From contig NZ_KB894251.1 in the NCBI RefSeq assembly GCF_000374405.1, positions 62,001 through 126,000 on the forward strand: DNA of 64,000 bases. Reading direction: 5' to 3'. The stretch's first letter is position 1; every line of letters begins with the position of its first letter. This stretch comes from Riemerella columbina DSM 16469 (GTDB lineage: Bacteria > Bacteroidota > Bacteroidia > Flavobacteriales > Weeksellaceae). A program made the position numbers and the translations under genes. A model generated the notes under the pieces. The model saw only the letters and a program-made list of their open reading frames with translations, had not been told where the DNA came from and did not search any database. Shown here one piece after another: positions 15,042 to 23,655 of the stretch.

Positions 15042-17635
15042 AATTTTTTACAGACAAAGGCATTTTAGATTTATCGGAACAGAAAATATCGATACAGGAA
15101 AACAACCCTGCATTAAGTGATAAAATGCTGACTAAATTTATGTTTCCATTTCAAATTTATGTAGATGATGATTTTCTAATAACTTTTGGAGATTACATAA
15201 GCTATGAGTCTTGGAATTTAGAAAAAGAAATAAAGGGTAAACTTCTTTTTGAAGGCAAAGTGCATGATGCTAAATTGGAAATTATCAGTATAGAAAATAA
15301 ACTCCTTGAAGGGCAAATTGATTTTGGCTTTGAGGATCTTCCCAATTTTGATAAAAAATTGAGTGAATTACCTTTAGAATATTTAGAAGTAACAGATATT
15401 CATACCTACGCTGCGGATATTTGTAAAAAAACTTACCCCGAAACCAACTATAATTTTCCGCGTATTTTTACGAAAAAGTACGATACCTCACAAAAAATGT
15501 GGGACGCCTTTAATGGCTATTATAATAATACCGTAGGAACTGACGATAATTTGGTTATGATAGGCAACAGGTTGCCTTCAGAAAATAATAATTGGGAAAT
15601 TGATAATATCAATATTATCCATCCATGTCCGCATATTCTTTATTTATTAAAATTAGGCTTTAAAGATGCTGGATTTGAATTGGCAGGAGATATTCTTTTA
15701 GATAAAAATTTAGAGAATGCTTGGGTCTTCTCTGGAGGAGAATATTTTAGAAATAAATATATCCTACTCAAAGAGCATATTGTAAAAGAAACCGAATATA
15801 TAAGTAAAAATTGTAGTGGTAGTCCTACGCACTGCATCTATGACTATGAGAAAGAATTTATTATAGAGCATAAAGATAAGTACAGGTTTGATTTTAATTT
15901 CACAGCGAATGAACACGCAGAAATTAAATATTTAAAACTATTTTTAAATGGCAGCGAAACCATTGTCCCTACAAATAGTGAAAAAAAAGAATTTAGTTTA
16001 ACCCACTTTATAGAAACTACAACAGAAAACACTACCTGCAAAATAAAATTCCAGTTTGACAGAGCCATGCGTTCTGGACCTTCGGGCGGTGGGTTTAGAA
16101 CTGGAATTGGTGGTACACCTAATGCGTGGGTTCCAGAAAACATTTTGAGTTTGAAAATTAGATCTACTAAAAGTTATGAAAGTAGTAATAATAGCGATAT
16201 TCAAGAAACTAAGGTAGTCAATAACGAAAACCTAATAGACTTAAGGAGAGCTGTACCTGACCTAACTTTTGGTGAGTTGGTTAATATTATTAAGAACTGG
16301 TTTAATTACACTTTAAAATTAAATCAAAACACAATTGAACTCAACAAAGTAATTAGTAGAAAACCTATAACGCCTAAGAGTTTCAATCAGTATGAAATAC
16401 TATCCCCAAAACGCACATTACTTGCTGAAAAATCTTTTTTAGTAAAGTTTGAAGACTTAGATAATGAGATAAAATTGGATTCTATGTTATTCAATAATAA
16501 GGGGAACAAATTAAATGGTAAAGAGGATAAAAACACCAATATCATCGAAATTAAAGGTTATCCTCTACCTATTAAAAAAGCCAAAGCATTTGCACCAGAA
16601 ACCGCCTATGTGATGAAAGATTCTGACACAATACTATCATTGGTAGGTTATAAAGGATTAAAAGATGGAAAAAATGATGCAATAGAATTAGATGGGGCTT
16701 TATTTCCAAATTTATTGGATAGTTGGGATAAATGGTTTGCCAATAGAATTTATGGCGTTCAATATGAATGGAAGTTTTTAGCCAATACATCAAAATTTAG
16801 AGAATATTCAATCAATGATTACATCTATGCTTACAATAATATTCATATTATCAGCTCGATGACAAAAGATAAAATAGCAGACAATACTTATGAGGTCAAT
16901 ATAACTACGGAAACTATGCCTTTCATCCCTACTTATAATGAGGAAGAAAATAACTATACCGCTCCAGAAATCGTATGGGAAGACAATACAACAGACGCAA
17001 AAATAGGAATTGAAAATACCACATTAGTTAAGTTAAAGAACTTAAATATTGATACCGGTTCTTTGGAATATTATAGTTTCTCTATTAACTATGGTAATGG
17101 TTATGAAGAAAAAATTAGGAATACAGAACAATTCACCGCAGAACTAAGAAAAGGGGTAAATAAAATTAGACTTGAAGTAAAACTTAATAATGGAAAAAAA
17201 CTTCTCTCAAATACGCTTATTTATCGAAAAGCAGAGGCACAAAAGGATACTTGCAATGTATTTATAGCTAGTAAGAATAGATACCATGTTAGCTATTCTG
17301 TTACATATATGGATTGTGACGGAACCGAAAAAGAATTAGTTGCTAAAAGTAATAAGGCTTTCTGTGCCAAAACAATTTTAAACAATAATGGTTGTACGAT
17401 TATTGATACTTCTCAAGAATGCACACCAGGGCAAACATACAGTCTGGAATATACTGTAAAATGGACAGCTGGTTTTAGAGAGGGTGGCTATGTAAAATAC
17501 ATTAATTCATCAGGGACAGAAGTTACCCTAACTATACCACAAAATGACACGAATCCACGCACTATCTGTGCTAGAGAAATCATCGAAAGGAGTGGCAATA
17601 TATCAATACAACTCACAGGAAATATTTGCAGTTAG
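15032..17635 (+). CDS. Large phage tail-tip or receptor-binding protein candidate
   Basis: 867 residues. The first 600 are mixed alpha/beta and resemble tail-tip hub proteins that follow the distal tail gene. They include the glycine-rich turn RSGPSGGGFRTGIGG (about 348-362). The C-terminal 200 residues are beta-rich and contain about seven cysteines spaced through a repeat-like section (DTCNVF, MDCDGT, AFCAK, NNGCT, QECTPG, RTICAR, NICS), suggesting disulfide- or metal-stabilised domains exposed outside the virion. Its TAG stop overlaps the stop codon of the convergent integrase gene. Function as host-recognition tip is inferred from order and size. Confidence 0.65.
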   Translation: MEIKFFTDKGILDLSEQKISIQENNPALSDKMLTKFMFPFQIYVDDDFLITFGDYISYESWNLEKEIKGKLLFEGKVHDAKLEIISIENKLLEGQIDFGFEDLPNFDKKLSELPLEYLEVTDIHTYAADICKKTYPETNYNFPRIFTKKYDTSQKMWDAFNGYYNNTVGTDDNLVMIGNRLPSENNNWEIDNINIIHPCPHILYLLKLGFKDAGFELAGDILLDKNLENAWVFSGGEYFRNKYILLKEHIVKETEYISKNCSGSPTHCIYDYEKEFIIEHKDKYRFDFNFTANEHAEIKYLKLFLNGSETIVPTNSEKKEFSLTHFIETTTENTTCKIKFQFDRAMRSGPSGGGFRTGIGGTPNAWVPENILSLKIRSTKSYESSNNSDIQETKVVNNENLIDLRRAVPDLTFGELVNIIKNWFNYTLKLNQNTIELNKVISRKPITPKSFNQYEILSPKRTLLAEKSFLVKFEDLDNEIKLDSMLFNNKGNKLNGKEDKNTNIIEIKGYPLPIKKAKAFAPETAYVMKDSDTILSLVGYKGLKDGKNDAIELDGALFPNLLDSWDKWFANRIYGVQYEWKFLANTSKFREYSINDYIYAYNNIHIISSMTKDKIADNTYEVNITTETMPFIPTYNEEENNYTAPEIVWEDNTTDAKIGIENTTLVKLKNLNIDTGSLEYYSFSINYGNGYEEKIRNTEQFTAELRKGVNKIRLEVKLNNGKKLLSNTLIYRKAEAQKDTCNVFIASKNRYHVSYSVTYMDCDGTEKELVAKSNKAFCAKTILNNNGCTIIDTSQECTPGQTYSLEYTVKWTAGFREGGYVKYINSSGTEVTLTIPQNDTNPRTICAREIIERSGNISIQLTGNICS

Positions 17636-18804
17636 TCTTCATCTAAAATAAATATTGTATCATTAGCATCATCTTCGGTTATATGAGTATAGATTAGCGT
17701 AGTTTCAAGTTTACTATGCCCTAAAAGTTTTTGTAGATAAACAACATTACCACCTGCTTTTATGTAGGCGGTGGCGAAGGTATGCCTACCAATATGCATT
17801 GATAATTTTCTTTTAATCCCCACCATTTTTGCAACCTCTTTTAAATGCTTATTTATAGTTTGCTCTGTATAGAATTTATCCATCAATTCTGGAGTATGCT
17901 CAATTATTTTCCTTGCGGTATTGTTGAGTTTTATATTTTGTATTTTTTTACCCTTTACAGTTTTGATAGCGATTGTTTCATCATGTAGATTAATTCTTCT
18001 AAGTTGAAGCACATCAGAAACCCTTAAGCCAGTATAACAAGCAATAAGAAAGTACCCCAAACTTAGTTTCCAGTTATTCTTAATAAAATCGGAAAAATAA
18101 TACCCCTTCAACCGTTTAACTTGTTCTTTAGTTAGCGAAACTCTATTTCCGGTTGTAGAACCAGTCTCAATTTTTTTCAAGCTAAAACCAAACACAATAC
18201 CCTTTTCCTCAGCATCAAGTAAATATTGCTTTATAATTTTAATATTTGAATTAATTGTTGTCTTATTATTCCCAATTTTAGATAAATACTTTCGATACTC
18301 ACGAATAAAATCTAAATCAATAGCATTGAAAGGAATTCTTTCTTGATATTTTTTGAGTTTATTATGTATAGACTTATGCTTCTTTATCGTATTATAATTA
18401 TTCTGTGTTTCGTTGATTCTACTAATCATAAAACTATTAAAATCATAGGAGGGGGTTTTATTAAGAAAGTCTTTCAAAAAAAATTCTAAACTTAAAGTCT
18501 TTTTAGAAAGTGTATAGAAAGTCCTAATTTCAGTAGCTTTCGCTACCATATTATCTAAAATTAAATTGATAGGACCTTGCTCAGTCTTTTCTGTTTTTAG
18601 TCGTTGTGTTTTGGGATTCCATAATTCAGGCTTACAATAGTAGCCTGTATATATCCTTTTCCGTTTTCCAGAAATACTTACAGAAAATATGATTTGTCTT
18701 TCACCATTACTGTTAAGGTAACTATGGAGATAAAATTTTGTCTTCATTGAATTGTAAAGTCGCTTAGAATTGACTTCCAATAGAAATAGGTCTTGTTTCT
18801 TCAT
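17632..18804 (-). CDS. Tyrosine recombinase integrase
   Basis: 390 residues; a second ATG at residue 20 (18747) is also a reasonable start. The N-terminal part is an arm-type DNA-binding domain of the Bacteroidota kind (FYLHSYLNSNGERQIIF), a SAM-like core-binding domain follows (about 105-215), and the catalytic domain ends the protein. All catalytic residues are present: Arg261 in TGLRVSDV, a Lys in the GKK turn (285-287), His337 and Arg340 in HIGRH, His363 in LGHS and Tyr372 in IYTH. It would integrate and excise the element at the neighbouring tRNA-Phe gene. It is transcribed away from the tRNA, back into the element. Confidence 0.96.
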   Translation of the reverse strand: MKKQDLFLLEVNSKRLYNSMKTKFYLHSYLNSNGERQIIFSVSISGKRKRIYTGYYCKPELWNPKTQRLKTEKTEQGPINLILDNMVAKATEIRTFYTLSKKTLSLEFFLKDFLNKTPSYDFNSFMISRINETQNNYNTIKKHKSIHNKLKKYQERIPFNAIDLDFIREYRKYLSKIGNNKTTINSNIKIIKQYLLDAEEKGIVFGFSLKKIETGSTTGNRVSLTKEQVKRLKGYYFSDFIKNNWKLSLGYFLIACYTGLRVSDVLQLRRINLHDETIAIKTVKGKKIQNIKLNNTARKIIEHTPELMDKFYTEQTINKHLKEVAKMVGIKRKLSMHIGRHTFATAYIKAGGNVVYLQKLLGHSKLETTLIYTHITEDDANDTIFILDED

Positions 18805-18844
18805 TTTTATATTCTTTTTTAAGAAACTGACCCAGAGAAAATGT

Positions 18845-18865
18845 TTTGGGACACAATTTGGGACA
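18845..18865. repeat. Two short direct repeats upstream of the integrase gene
   Basis: TTTGGGACA occurs at 18845-18853 and again at 18857-18865, 12 bases apart, about 40 bases upstream of the integrase start. Phase-repeated nonamers between integrase and att site are typical of arm-type integrase or excisionase binding sites; that role is inferred. Confidence 0.5.
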
Positions 18866-18872
18866 AAAGTTA

Positions 18873-18945
18873 AAAACGGATAGCAAATCTGTCTTTAATA
18901 TAACCCCTTATACAAGGTGTTAGCGACTTATTTACTATCCGTTTT
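18873..18945. repeat. Inverted repeat between integrase and att site
   Basis: AAAACGGATAG (18873-18883) and CTATCCGTTTT (18935-18945) are exact complements separated by 51 bases. The right copy ends about 10 bases before the tRNA-Phe 3' end. It may be a pair of recombinase or accessory-factor sites. Confidence 0.5.
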
Positions 18946-18955
18946 CTTTAAAAAG

Positions 18956-18990
18956 TGGTGCCTCCAGGAATCGAACCAGGGACACAAGGA
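18956..18990. other. Presumed right attachment site (attR) inside tRNA-Phe 3' end
   Basis: The 3' part of the tRNA gene faces the element and the integrase lies 150 bases away. Insertion into a tRNA 3' end normally keeps the gene whole by carrying an identical copy. A matching copy of this stretch is expected at the left end beyond base 1. The exact core cannot be defined from one copy. Confidence 0.55.
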
Positions 18991-19028
18991 TTTTCAGTCC
19001 TTTGCTCTACCAACTGAGCTAAGGCACC
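18956..19028 (-). tRNA. tRNA-Phe (anticodon GAA)
   Basis: 73 bases. The acceptor stem GGTGCCT/AGGCACC with discriminator A is perfect. The D arm reads AGCTCAGTTGGTAGAGC, the anticodon arm GGACTGAAAATCC with GAA in the loop, and the T arm CCTGGTTCGATTCCTGG. The 3' CCA is not encoded, as is common in this phylum. It has its own promoter upstream. Confidence 0.98.
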
Positions 19029-19059
19029 ATAACCACTTATCAGTTGTTTTAAAGTGGTG

Positions 19060-19090
19060 CAAAGATATAGTCTTTTATAATATCTCGCAA
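19060..19090 (-). promoter_or_regulatory. Promoter of tRNA-Phe
   Basis: On the reverse strand TTG (19088-19090), a 20-base spacer and TATCTTTG (19060-19067) match the Bacteroidota -33/-7 consensus closely. The predicted start is about 25 bases before the mature tRNA 5' end. Confidence 0.8.
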
Positions 19091-19145
19091 GTACTTCCTC
19101 CACTTTTTTATATATTTTTATTTAAAGTATTGGCTTTCAGAATTA

Positions 19146-20990
19146 TTAATTTTCACTTTCTTTTCGCATCTTATCACTCATCTCTTCCAAAACTGGCTTT
19201 ATGGTACTTTCTGGCAAATCGCTAATTCGGATATACATTAAGCCATCTACCGCATCATTAAAGTTGGGATCTACATTAAAGGATACCACTTTTGCATTTT
19301 GTTTAATGTATTTTTTGATCAACACAGGCAATCGCATTTCTGGCTCTAAATCATCGATTAACTTATCCAACTTGCCTAAATCGGCATCCATATCCTCAAA
19401 AAATAAATGTTTATCTCGTTCCTTAAGGTTGATTTTAAATTCCTTTTTAGGATGAATATATTGTGCCACTGCGGCATCGTAATAATGGGAACGCATAAAA
19501 TCAATCATTAATGATTTAGAAAAATCCGAAAACTTATTACTAATGCTCACCCCACCCATTAGGAACTTGTGTTCAGGATTCCTTAGACATACATGGACAA
19601 TACCACGCCAAAGTAAGAATAAAGGCAATGGCTTTTGCTGGTACTCCGAAGAAATATAGGCACGCCCCATCTCAATCACTTTTCTAAAAAAGGGCTGCAA
19701 TTCCGAATCAAAATCGAATAGAGAACTGGTATAAAAGCCTTTGATGCCATGTTTTTTCATCACTTCACTACCCAAAGCCATTCTATAAGCCCCTGCTAAT
19801 TTCTCTGCTTGGCTATCCCATAGAAACAAATGGTGGTAATGTTTATCATATTCGTCCAAATCAAAAGGCAGGTTACTCCCCTCGCCTACTGCACGGAAAG
19901 TGAGCTCTCTCTGCCTACCAATCTCGCGCATAATAGAAGGAATTTCTTCATAGGAAGAAAAATAAATTTCGTAATTCCCATTTTCAAACATCATTTTATC
20001 CTTAGACTTTAGATAATCAATTTCTTTTTTTAAATCTTCTTTAGGTGTTTCATCAATGATGTTTTGAACAATATTCTCGCTTCCCGTACTGGAAAGTTTT
20101 AGGTTAAGATTAGGCAATTTTAGCATATCCACTAGAGACTTGCGCTTATCGTAATAGGATTTCATGAGATAAATTTTCTTTTGTAAAAATTTCCCCAATT
20201 CTTCTGGCGTATCATAGTCCTTCATCGTTTTTACCGTTACGGGCTTCCCGATGCGGATGCGGATAGGCTTTTCTCTCTTATTCATCATTTCCGACGGCAA
20301 CATCAAAGTCTGCAAATCGGGATGTAACTTTGCCATGGTGTAAAACCAACGGCTATTTTTGGCATGAAAATACATAGGCACCACAGGAACTTGGGCTTTT
20401 TTTATCAATTTTAAAGCAGGTTTTTCCCAAGGTTTATCCAATATTTCCCCATAATCATTATTTTTATTAGAAACCTCCCCAGCAGGAAAAATACCGAGGC
20501 AACCGCCTTGTTCCAAATGGGCTAAAGCCGCACGCATTCCCAATAGACTATTTTTGATATGTTTCCGATTTTCAAAAGGGTTTACTGGAATCACATAAGG
20601 CTTCATAGGCTCTATTTTTTCCAATAAAAAATTCCCCATCACTTTAAAATCAGGACGAATTTCGGATAAAATTTTACACATCAATATCCCATCAATAGCA
20701 CCCAAAGGATGGTTCGCTACCAAAATAAAAGGTCCTGTTTTGGGGATTTTTTGTAAATCTTCTTCAAACACCACATATTTTAAAGCTCTTTCTTTAACGA
20801 AAGCATCAAAGAACTCTTTACCATTCAGGTGTTTTAGTTTATCATACAACGCATTAATGTCATTAATTTTAGTAAAATGCATCACCGCAGCGGCTAAGGG
20901 CTTCTTTACAAATCCCAACCGATTAAATCCTGCCGCTTGTATTAAATCTTTTTTAGAAATGAGGCTCATGGTCGTTAGTTTTTTTCTCAA
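19146..20990 (-). CDS. OlsF-like bifunctional acyltransferase for amino-acid-containing lipids
   Basis: 614 residues fusing two domains. Residues 60-290 are a lysophosphatidate-type O-acyltransferase with VANHPLGAIDG (His94, Asp100) and FPAGEVS (168-174). Residues about 330-560 are an acyl-ACP-dependent N-acyltransferase of the OlsB/GNAT-like type (MGRAYISSEYQQKPLPLFLLWRG). Such fusions make ornithine or related glycine lipids: the C-terminal domain adds a hydroxy fatty acid to the amino group and the N-terminal domain adds the second chain. It acts at the inner membrane. Start at 20990 overlaps the aspartate kinase stop by 4 bases; an in-frame ATG at 20969 (MSLISKK) is an alternative. The amino acid used cannot be read from the sequence. 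Confidence 0.82.
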   Translation of the reverse strand: MRKKLTTMSLISKKDLIQAAGFNRLGFVKKPLAAAVMHFTKINDINALYDKLKHLNGKEFFDAFVKERALKYVVFEEDLQKIPKTGPFILVANHPLGAIDGILMCKILSEIRPDFKVMGNFLLEKIEPMKPYVIPVNPFENRKHIKNSLLGMRAALAHLEQGGCLGIFPAGEVSNKNNDYGEILDKPWEKPALKLIKKAQVPVVPMYFHAKNSRWFYTMAKLHPDLQTLMLPSEMMNKREKPIRIRIGKPVTVKTMKDYDTPEELGKFLQKKIYLMKSYYDKRKSLVDMLKLPNLNLKLSSTGSENIVQNIIDETPKEDLKKEIDYLKSKDKMMFENGNYEIYFSSYEEIPSIMREIGRQRELTFRAVGEGSNLPFDLDEYDKHYHHLFLWDSQAEKLAGAYRMALGSEVMKKHGIKGFYTSSLFDFDSELQPFFRKVIEMGRAYISSEYQQKPLPLFLLWRGIVHVCLRNPEHKFLMGGVSISNKFSDFSKSLMIDFMRSHYYDAAVAQYIHPKKEFKINLKERDKHLFFEDMDADLGKLDKLIDDLEPEMRLPVLIKKYIKQNAKVVSFNVDPNFNDAVDGLMYIRISDLPESTIKPVLEEMSDKMRKESEN

Positions 20991-22225
20991 GCAGTCACTA
21001 CTTGTAAGGTGTTTTTAGAAATCTGTTCCAAAAGGATGGTTTTTCCTTCGTAAAAATGGGCTATTTTATTCATATCGGCGTGGCGTACCGTGTAGAGTGC
21101 CACATCGGAATGCACTTCTGTTTTAAAGTTTTCTTGCAAAGTTTCGTTTAGTGTTTCCAATTTATGGTATTTGTCCTCTAAACATAATGCTAAAGAAATC
21201 GCAGAATTTTGCATCAGCGATACTTTTATTTTGTTTTTAGATAGTAAATCAAAAATATAACTGATATGGTCTTCGGCAATGAATGAAAAATCTCGGGTCG
21301 AAATTTTCATTAAATACTGATGTTCTTTTAAAATATAAGATTCTAGTTCTTGATTTTTATCCGAGTTTCCAATTTTAGTTCCAGGTTGCTGAGGCTCCAA
21401 AAAAGACTTGACATAAAATGGAATATGCTTTTGTTTTAAAGGCTGAAGCGTTTTGGGATGAATCACCGAAGCACCGAAATAAGCCATTTCGATAGCTTCT
21501 TCATAAGAGATGTTAGACAATAGGCGTACCTCTTTAAACTTGCGCGGGTCCCCCGTCATTACACCTGGCACATCCTTCCAAATCACCATTTCTTTAGCAT
21601 TAAGACTATACGCAAAAATAGCCGCCGAATAGTCCGAACCTTCTCTACCAAGGGTTACCGAAAAATTATTGGCATCAGAGCCTATAAAACCTTGTGTTAC
21701 ATAGCATTGGTTTGGGTCTAACTCAGAAATACGGGCTTCCGTAGCAGACCAGTCCACTAATCCTTCTCTGTAATTGTCATTCGTTTTAATGTAGTCCCTA
21801 GCATCTAACCATTGATTATCAAACTTTTGACTCTTTAAATAAGCACTTAAAATCTTAGAAGATATCAGTTCCCCACAGCTCACCACTTGGTCGTATACGA
21901 AACTGTATTTCGGGGATTTATTTCGTCTTAAAAAGGCTTCGATATCATCAAAAAACAAGGATATTTCTTCAAAAACAGGATGCTGAGACTCAAATAAATT
22001 TTGGGCAATATCTAAGTGTTCTGTTTTTATATTTTGGATGCCCTTTTGATAATCTTCGTCATTAAAATAAGAGGCGACCACTGCTTCCAAAGCATTGGTA
22101 GTTTTCCCCATAGCCGAAACTACAATAAGACATTGCTTAAATTGCTGATAATGTAATACATCCACTACATTTTTTATACTCTGTGCATCTCTTACCGAAG
22201 CGCCTCCAAATTTAAAAACCCTCAT
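20987..22225 (-). CDS. lysC: Aspartate kinase
   Basis: 412 residues. It opens with the amino-acid kinase signature KFGGASV and carries TLGREGSDYSAA and the aspartate-binding region of the family. The C-terminal third is an ACT-type regulatory region (SFIAEDHISYIFDLLSKNKIKVSLMQ). It phosphorylates aspartate as the first step to lysine, threonine, methionine and diaminopimelate, so it also feeds cell-wall synthesis. Monofunctional: no homoserine dehydrogenase domain follows. A TACATTTG element on the reverse strand lies about 35 bases upstream of the start. Confidence 0.95.
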   Translation of the reverse strand: MRVFKFGGASVRDAQSIKNVVDVLHYQQFKQCLIVVSAMGKTTNALEAVVASYFNDEDYQKGIQNIKTEHLDIAQNLFESQHPVFEEISLFFDDIEAFLRRNKSPKYSFVYDQVVSCGELISSKILSAYLKSQKFDNQWLDARDYIKTNDNYREGLVDWSATEARISELDPNQCYVTQGFIGSDANNFSVTLGREGSDYSAAIFAYSLNAKEMVIWKDVPGVMTGDPRKFKEVRLLSNISYEEAIEMAYFGASVIHPKTLQPLKQKHIPFYVKSFLEPQQPGTKIGNSDKNQELESYILKEHQYLMKISTRDFSFIAEDHISYIFDLLSKNKIKVSLMQNSAISLALCLEDKYHKLETLNETLQENFKTEVHSDVALYTVRHADMNKIAHFYEGKTILLEQISKNTLQVVTA

Positions 22226-22316
22226 ATAGTATCTAGATTGATTTTAAAATAATCCTCAAATGTATTAAATCCATTCGAAAAATGGAAATAAAAATAGAAT
22301 TACCCCGAAAATTTTA

Positions 22317-22355
22317 TCAAAAAAAATAACAACCCATTTAAAATGAATTGTTATT
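22317..22355 (-). terminator. Terminator of the thioredoxin gene
   Basis: On the reverse strand AATAACAATTCAT and ATGGGTTGTTATT pair over 13 bases with two G-U pairs, followed by eight T. It separates the thioredoxin gene from the aspartate kinase gene. Confidence 0.85.
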
Positions 22356-22379
22356 TAAGAATCATAGAATGTATCTATT

Positions 22380-22916
22380 TTATTTAATCTTGGACTTAAA
22401 TTTCTTTTGAAAATTTTCCCAATCGTCTTTAGTTTTAATATTCTTATACGCATCAGAATGGAATAACGACAAATAAGGCTCCACTTCTTTTGCTGTAAAA
22501 TAACCGATAAGGTTGGTAATATATTGCCCTTCTTCGTCTAAAAATACCATAGTAGGATAAGCAGAAACATTAAAATATTGGGCAAATTCATGCGGATAAT
22601 TGCGCCCAGAAACATTCGGGCGGTAGTTCGGATTGCTGAACACTCTATCTTTATAATGCACCACTTCATTACCTTCACCATTGAATTTTACGGCATAATA
22701 ATTATCATTAATAAATTGTGCGATTTCAGGATGCCCATAAGTATTTTTCTCCATCATTTTACAAGGTCCACACCACGGAGCATATACATCTAGCAAAATC
22801 TTTTTAGGATGTTCCTTTTGTGCTGCCATAGCCTCATCAAAAGTCATCCACTTTACGGTTTGAGCTAAAGAGAAATTTAAAATTAAAATACTGAAAACCA
22901 GAATTATTTTTTTCAT
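22380..22916 (-). CDS. Periplasmic thioredoxin-family protein
   Basis: 178 residues with a signal peptide (MKKIILVFSILILNFSLAQ) and a thioredoxin fold holding the active site WCGPC at residues 48-52. The cis-proline loop reads AYPTMVFLD. It would act as a thiol-disulfide oxidoreductase outside the inner membrane, in cytochrome maturation or protection of envelope proteins. Compared with plain thioredoxin it has an insertion (VVHYKDRVFSNPNYRPNVSG) after the central strand. The partner is not evident from the neighbourhood. Confidence 0.9.
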   Translation of the reverse strand: MKKIILVFSILILNFSLAQTVKWMTFDEAMAAQKEHPKKILLDVYAPWCGPCKMMEKNTYGHPEIAQFINDNYYAVKFNGEGNEVVHYKDRVFSNPNYRPNVSGRNYPHEFAQYFNVSAYPTMVFLDEEGQYITNLIGYFTAKEVEPYLSLFHSDAYKNIKTKDDWENFQKKFKSKIK

Positions 22917-23005
22917 TAGTAATGGTATTTTTGTTAATGATATTTCGGGTGCAAGATACTACATTTATATCAACTACACCAAATTTTGTCCAAGGTAAAA
23001 ACAAA

Positions 23006-23039
23006 TTTGATACCATTGATAAAATTTTAAGTAGTTTTG
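23006..23039 (+). promoter_or_regulatory. Promoter of the SpoU-type methyltransferase gene
   Basis: TTTG (23006-23009), a 22-base spacer and TAGTTTTG (23032-23039) fit the Bacteroidota consensus with a slightly long spacer. The GTG start is 17 bases after the -7 element, so the leader would be only about ten bases. Confidence 0.6.
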
Positions 23040-23055
23040 TAAAAATTAATATTTA

Positions 23056-23544
23056 GTGCAACTAGAACACGCAGAGATTAAAAATCCCACTCATACCCTC
23101 AACCTTATTTTGGTGTTAGAGTATGTACAGTCGCCCCAAAATATTGGGCTAATCATTAGAACCGCCGAAGCTATGGGCGTAAAATCCATTTATATTTTAT
23201 CCCAAACTTATACACAACTCACCCCTAAAATTAAAACCATTTCTAGAAGTGCAGAACAATCCTTAGATATTCAGTTTTTTAAATCTTGGAAACAACTCAC
23301 GCCCAGATTACAAGCCTTCAACTTACCATGGATTGCCTTAGAAAAAACCGATAGAAGCATACCATTTAAAACTTTTAACCCACAACAATCGTGTATTATC
23401 TTCTGCGGCAACGAAAAAAACGGCATATCCGAAGAAACCCTTAGCCTATGCAATGCCCACCTACACATCGATATGTATGGTAAAAACACTTCTATGAATG
23501 TAGCGGTAGCAACGGGAATTTTATTATCGCATATCGTGCCTTAG
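23056..23544 (+). CDS. SpoU/TrmH-family RNA 2'-O-methyltransferase
   Basis: 162 residues starting at a GTG, the only start that keeps the first strand of the fold. The SPOUT knot motifs are present: QSPQNIGLIIRTAEAMGV, IIFCGNEKNGIS and MNVAVATGILL. It would transfer a methyl group from S-adenosylmethionine to a ribose of tRNA or rRNA. It has the catalytic domain only, without an N-terminal substrate-binding domain. It is short for TrmH and might be closer to TrmL, so the target nucleotide is uncertain. Confidence 0.88.
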   Translation: MQLEHAEIKNPTHTLNLILVLEYVQSPQNIGLIIRTAEAMGVKSIYILSQTYTQLTPKIKTISRSAEQSLDIQFFKSWKQLTPRLQAFNLPWIALEKTDRSIPFKTFNPQQSCIIFCGNEKNGISEETLSLCNAHLHIDMYGKNTSMNVAVATGILLSHIVP

Positions 23545-23592
23545 TTAATAAGATTCTGCTCGTACACCTCATCTGTTAATTTATCTTAAAAC

Positions 23593-23624
23593 TTTGGCAA
23601 TATCGTTTAATTAGATTATTTTTG
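23593..23624 (+). promoter_or_regulatory. Promoter of the DinB-like gene
   Basis: TTTG (23593-23596), a 20-base spacer and TATTTTTG (23617-23624) match the Bacteroidota consensus. The predicted leader is about 26 bases. Confidence 0.75.
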
Positions 23625-23655
23625 AAGATTAAACACAAGTTGTTACAAAAATAGT

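Larger units (their letters stand above)
1..18990. mobile_element. Prophage or phage-derived island, right-hand part
   Basis: A block of phage-type genes (portal-like, tape measure, large tail proteins, tyrosine integrase) ends at the 3' end of a tRNA-Phe gene. The left end lies outside the window. The integrase is the gene nearest the tRNA, the usual layout for tRNA-integrated elements. No terminase, major capsid, head protease, endolysin or replication gene is recognisable here, so the element may be complete only if these lie to the left. The right boundary at about 18,990 is inferred from the tRNA position, because no second att copy is visible. Confidence 0.88.

Noticed and set aside
18917-19225. 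Open frame of 102 codons running over the tRNA-Phe gene
   Set aside because: It lies across a complete tRNA and the end of the acyltransferase gene, and its protein has no coherent composition.
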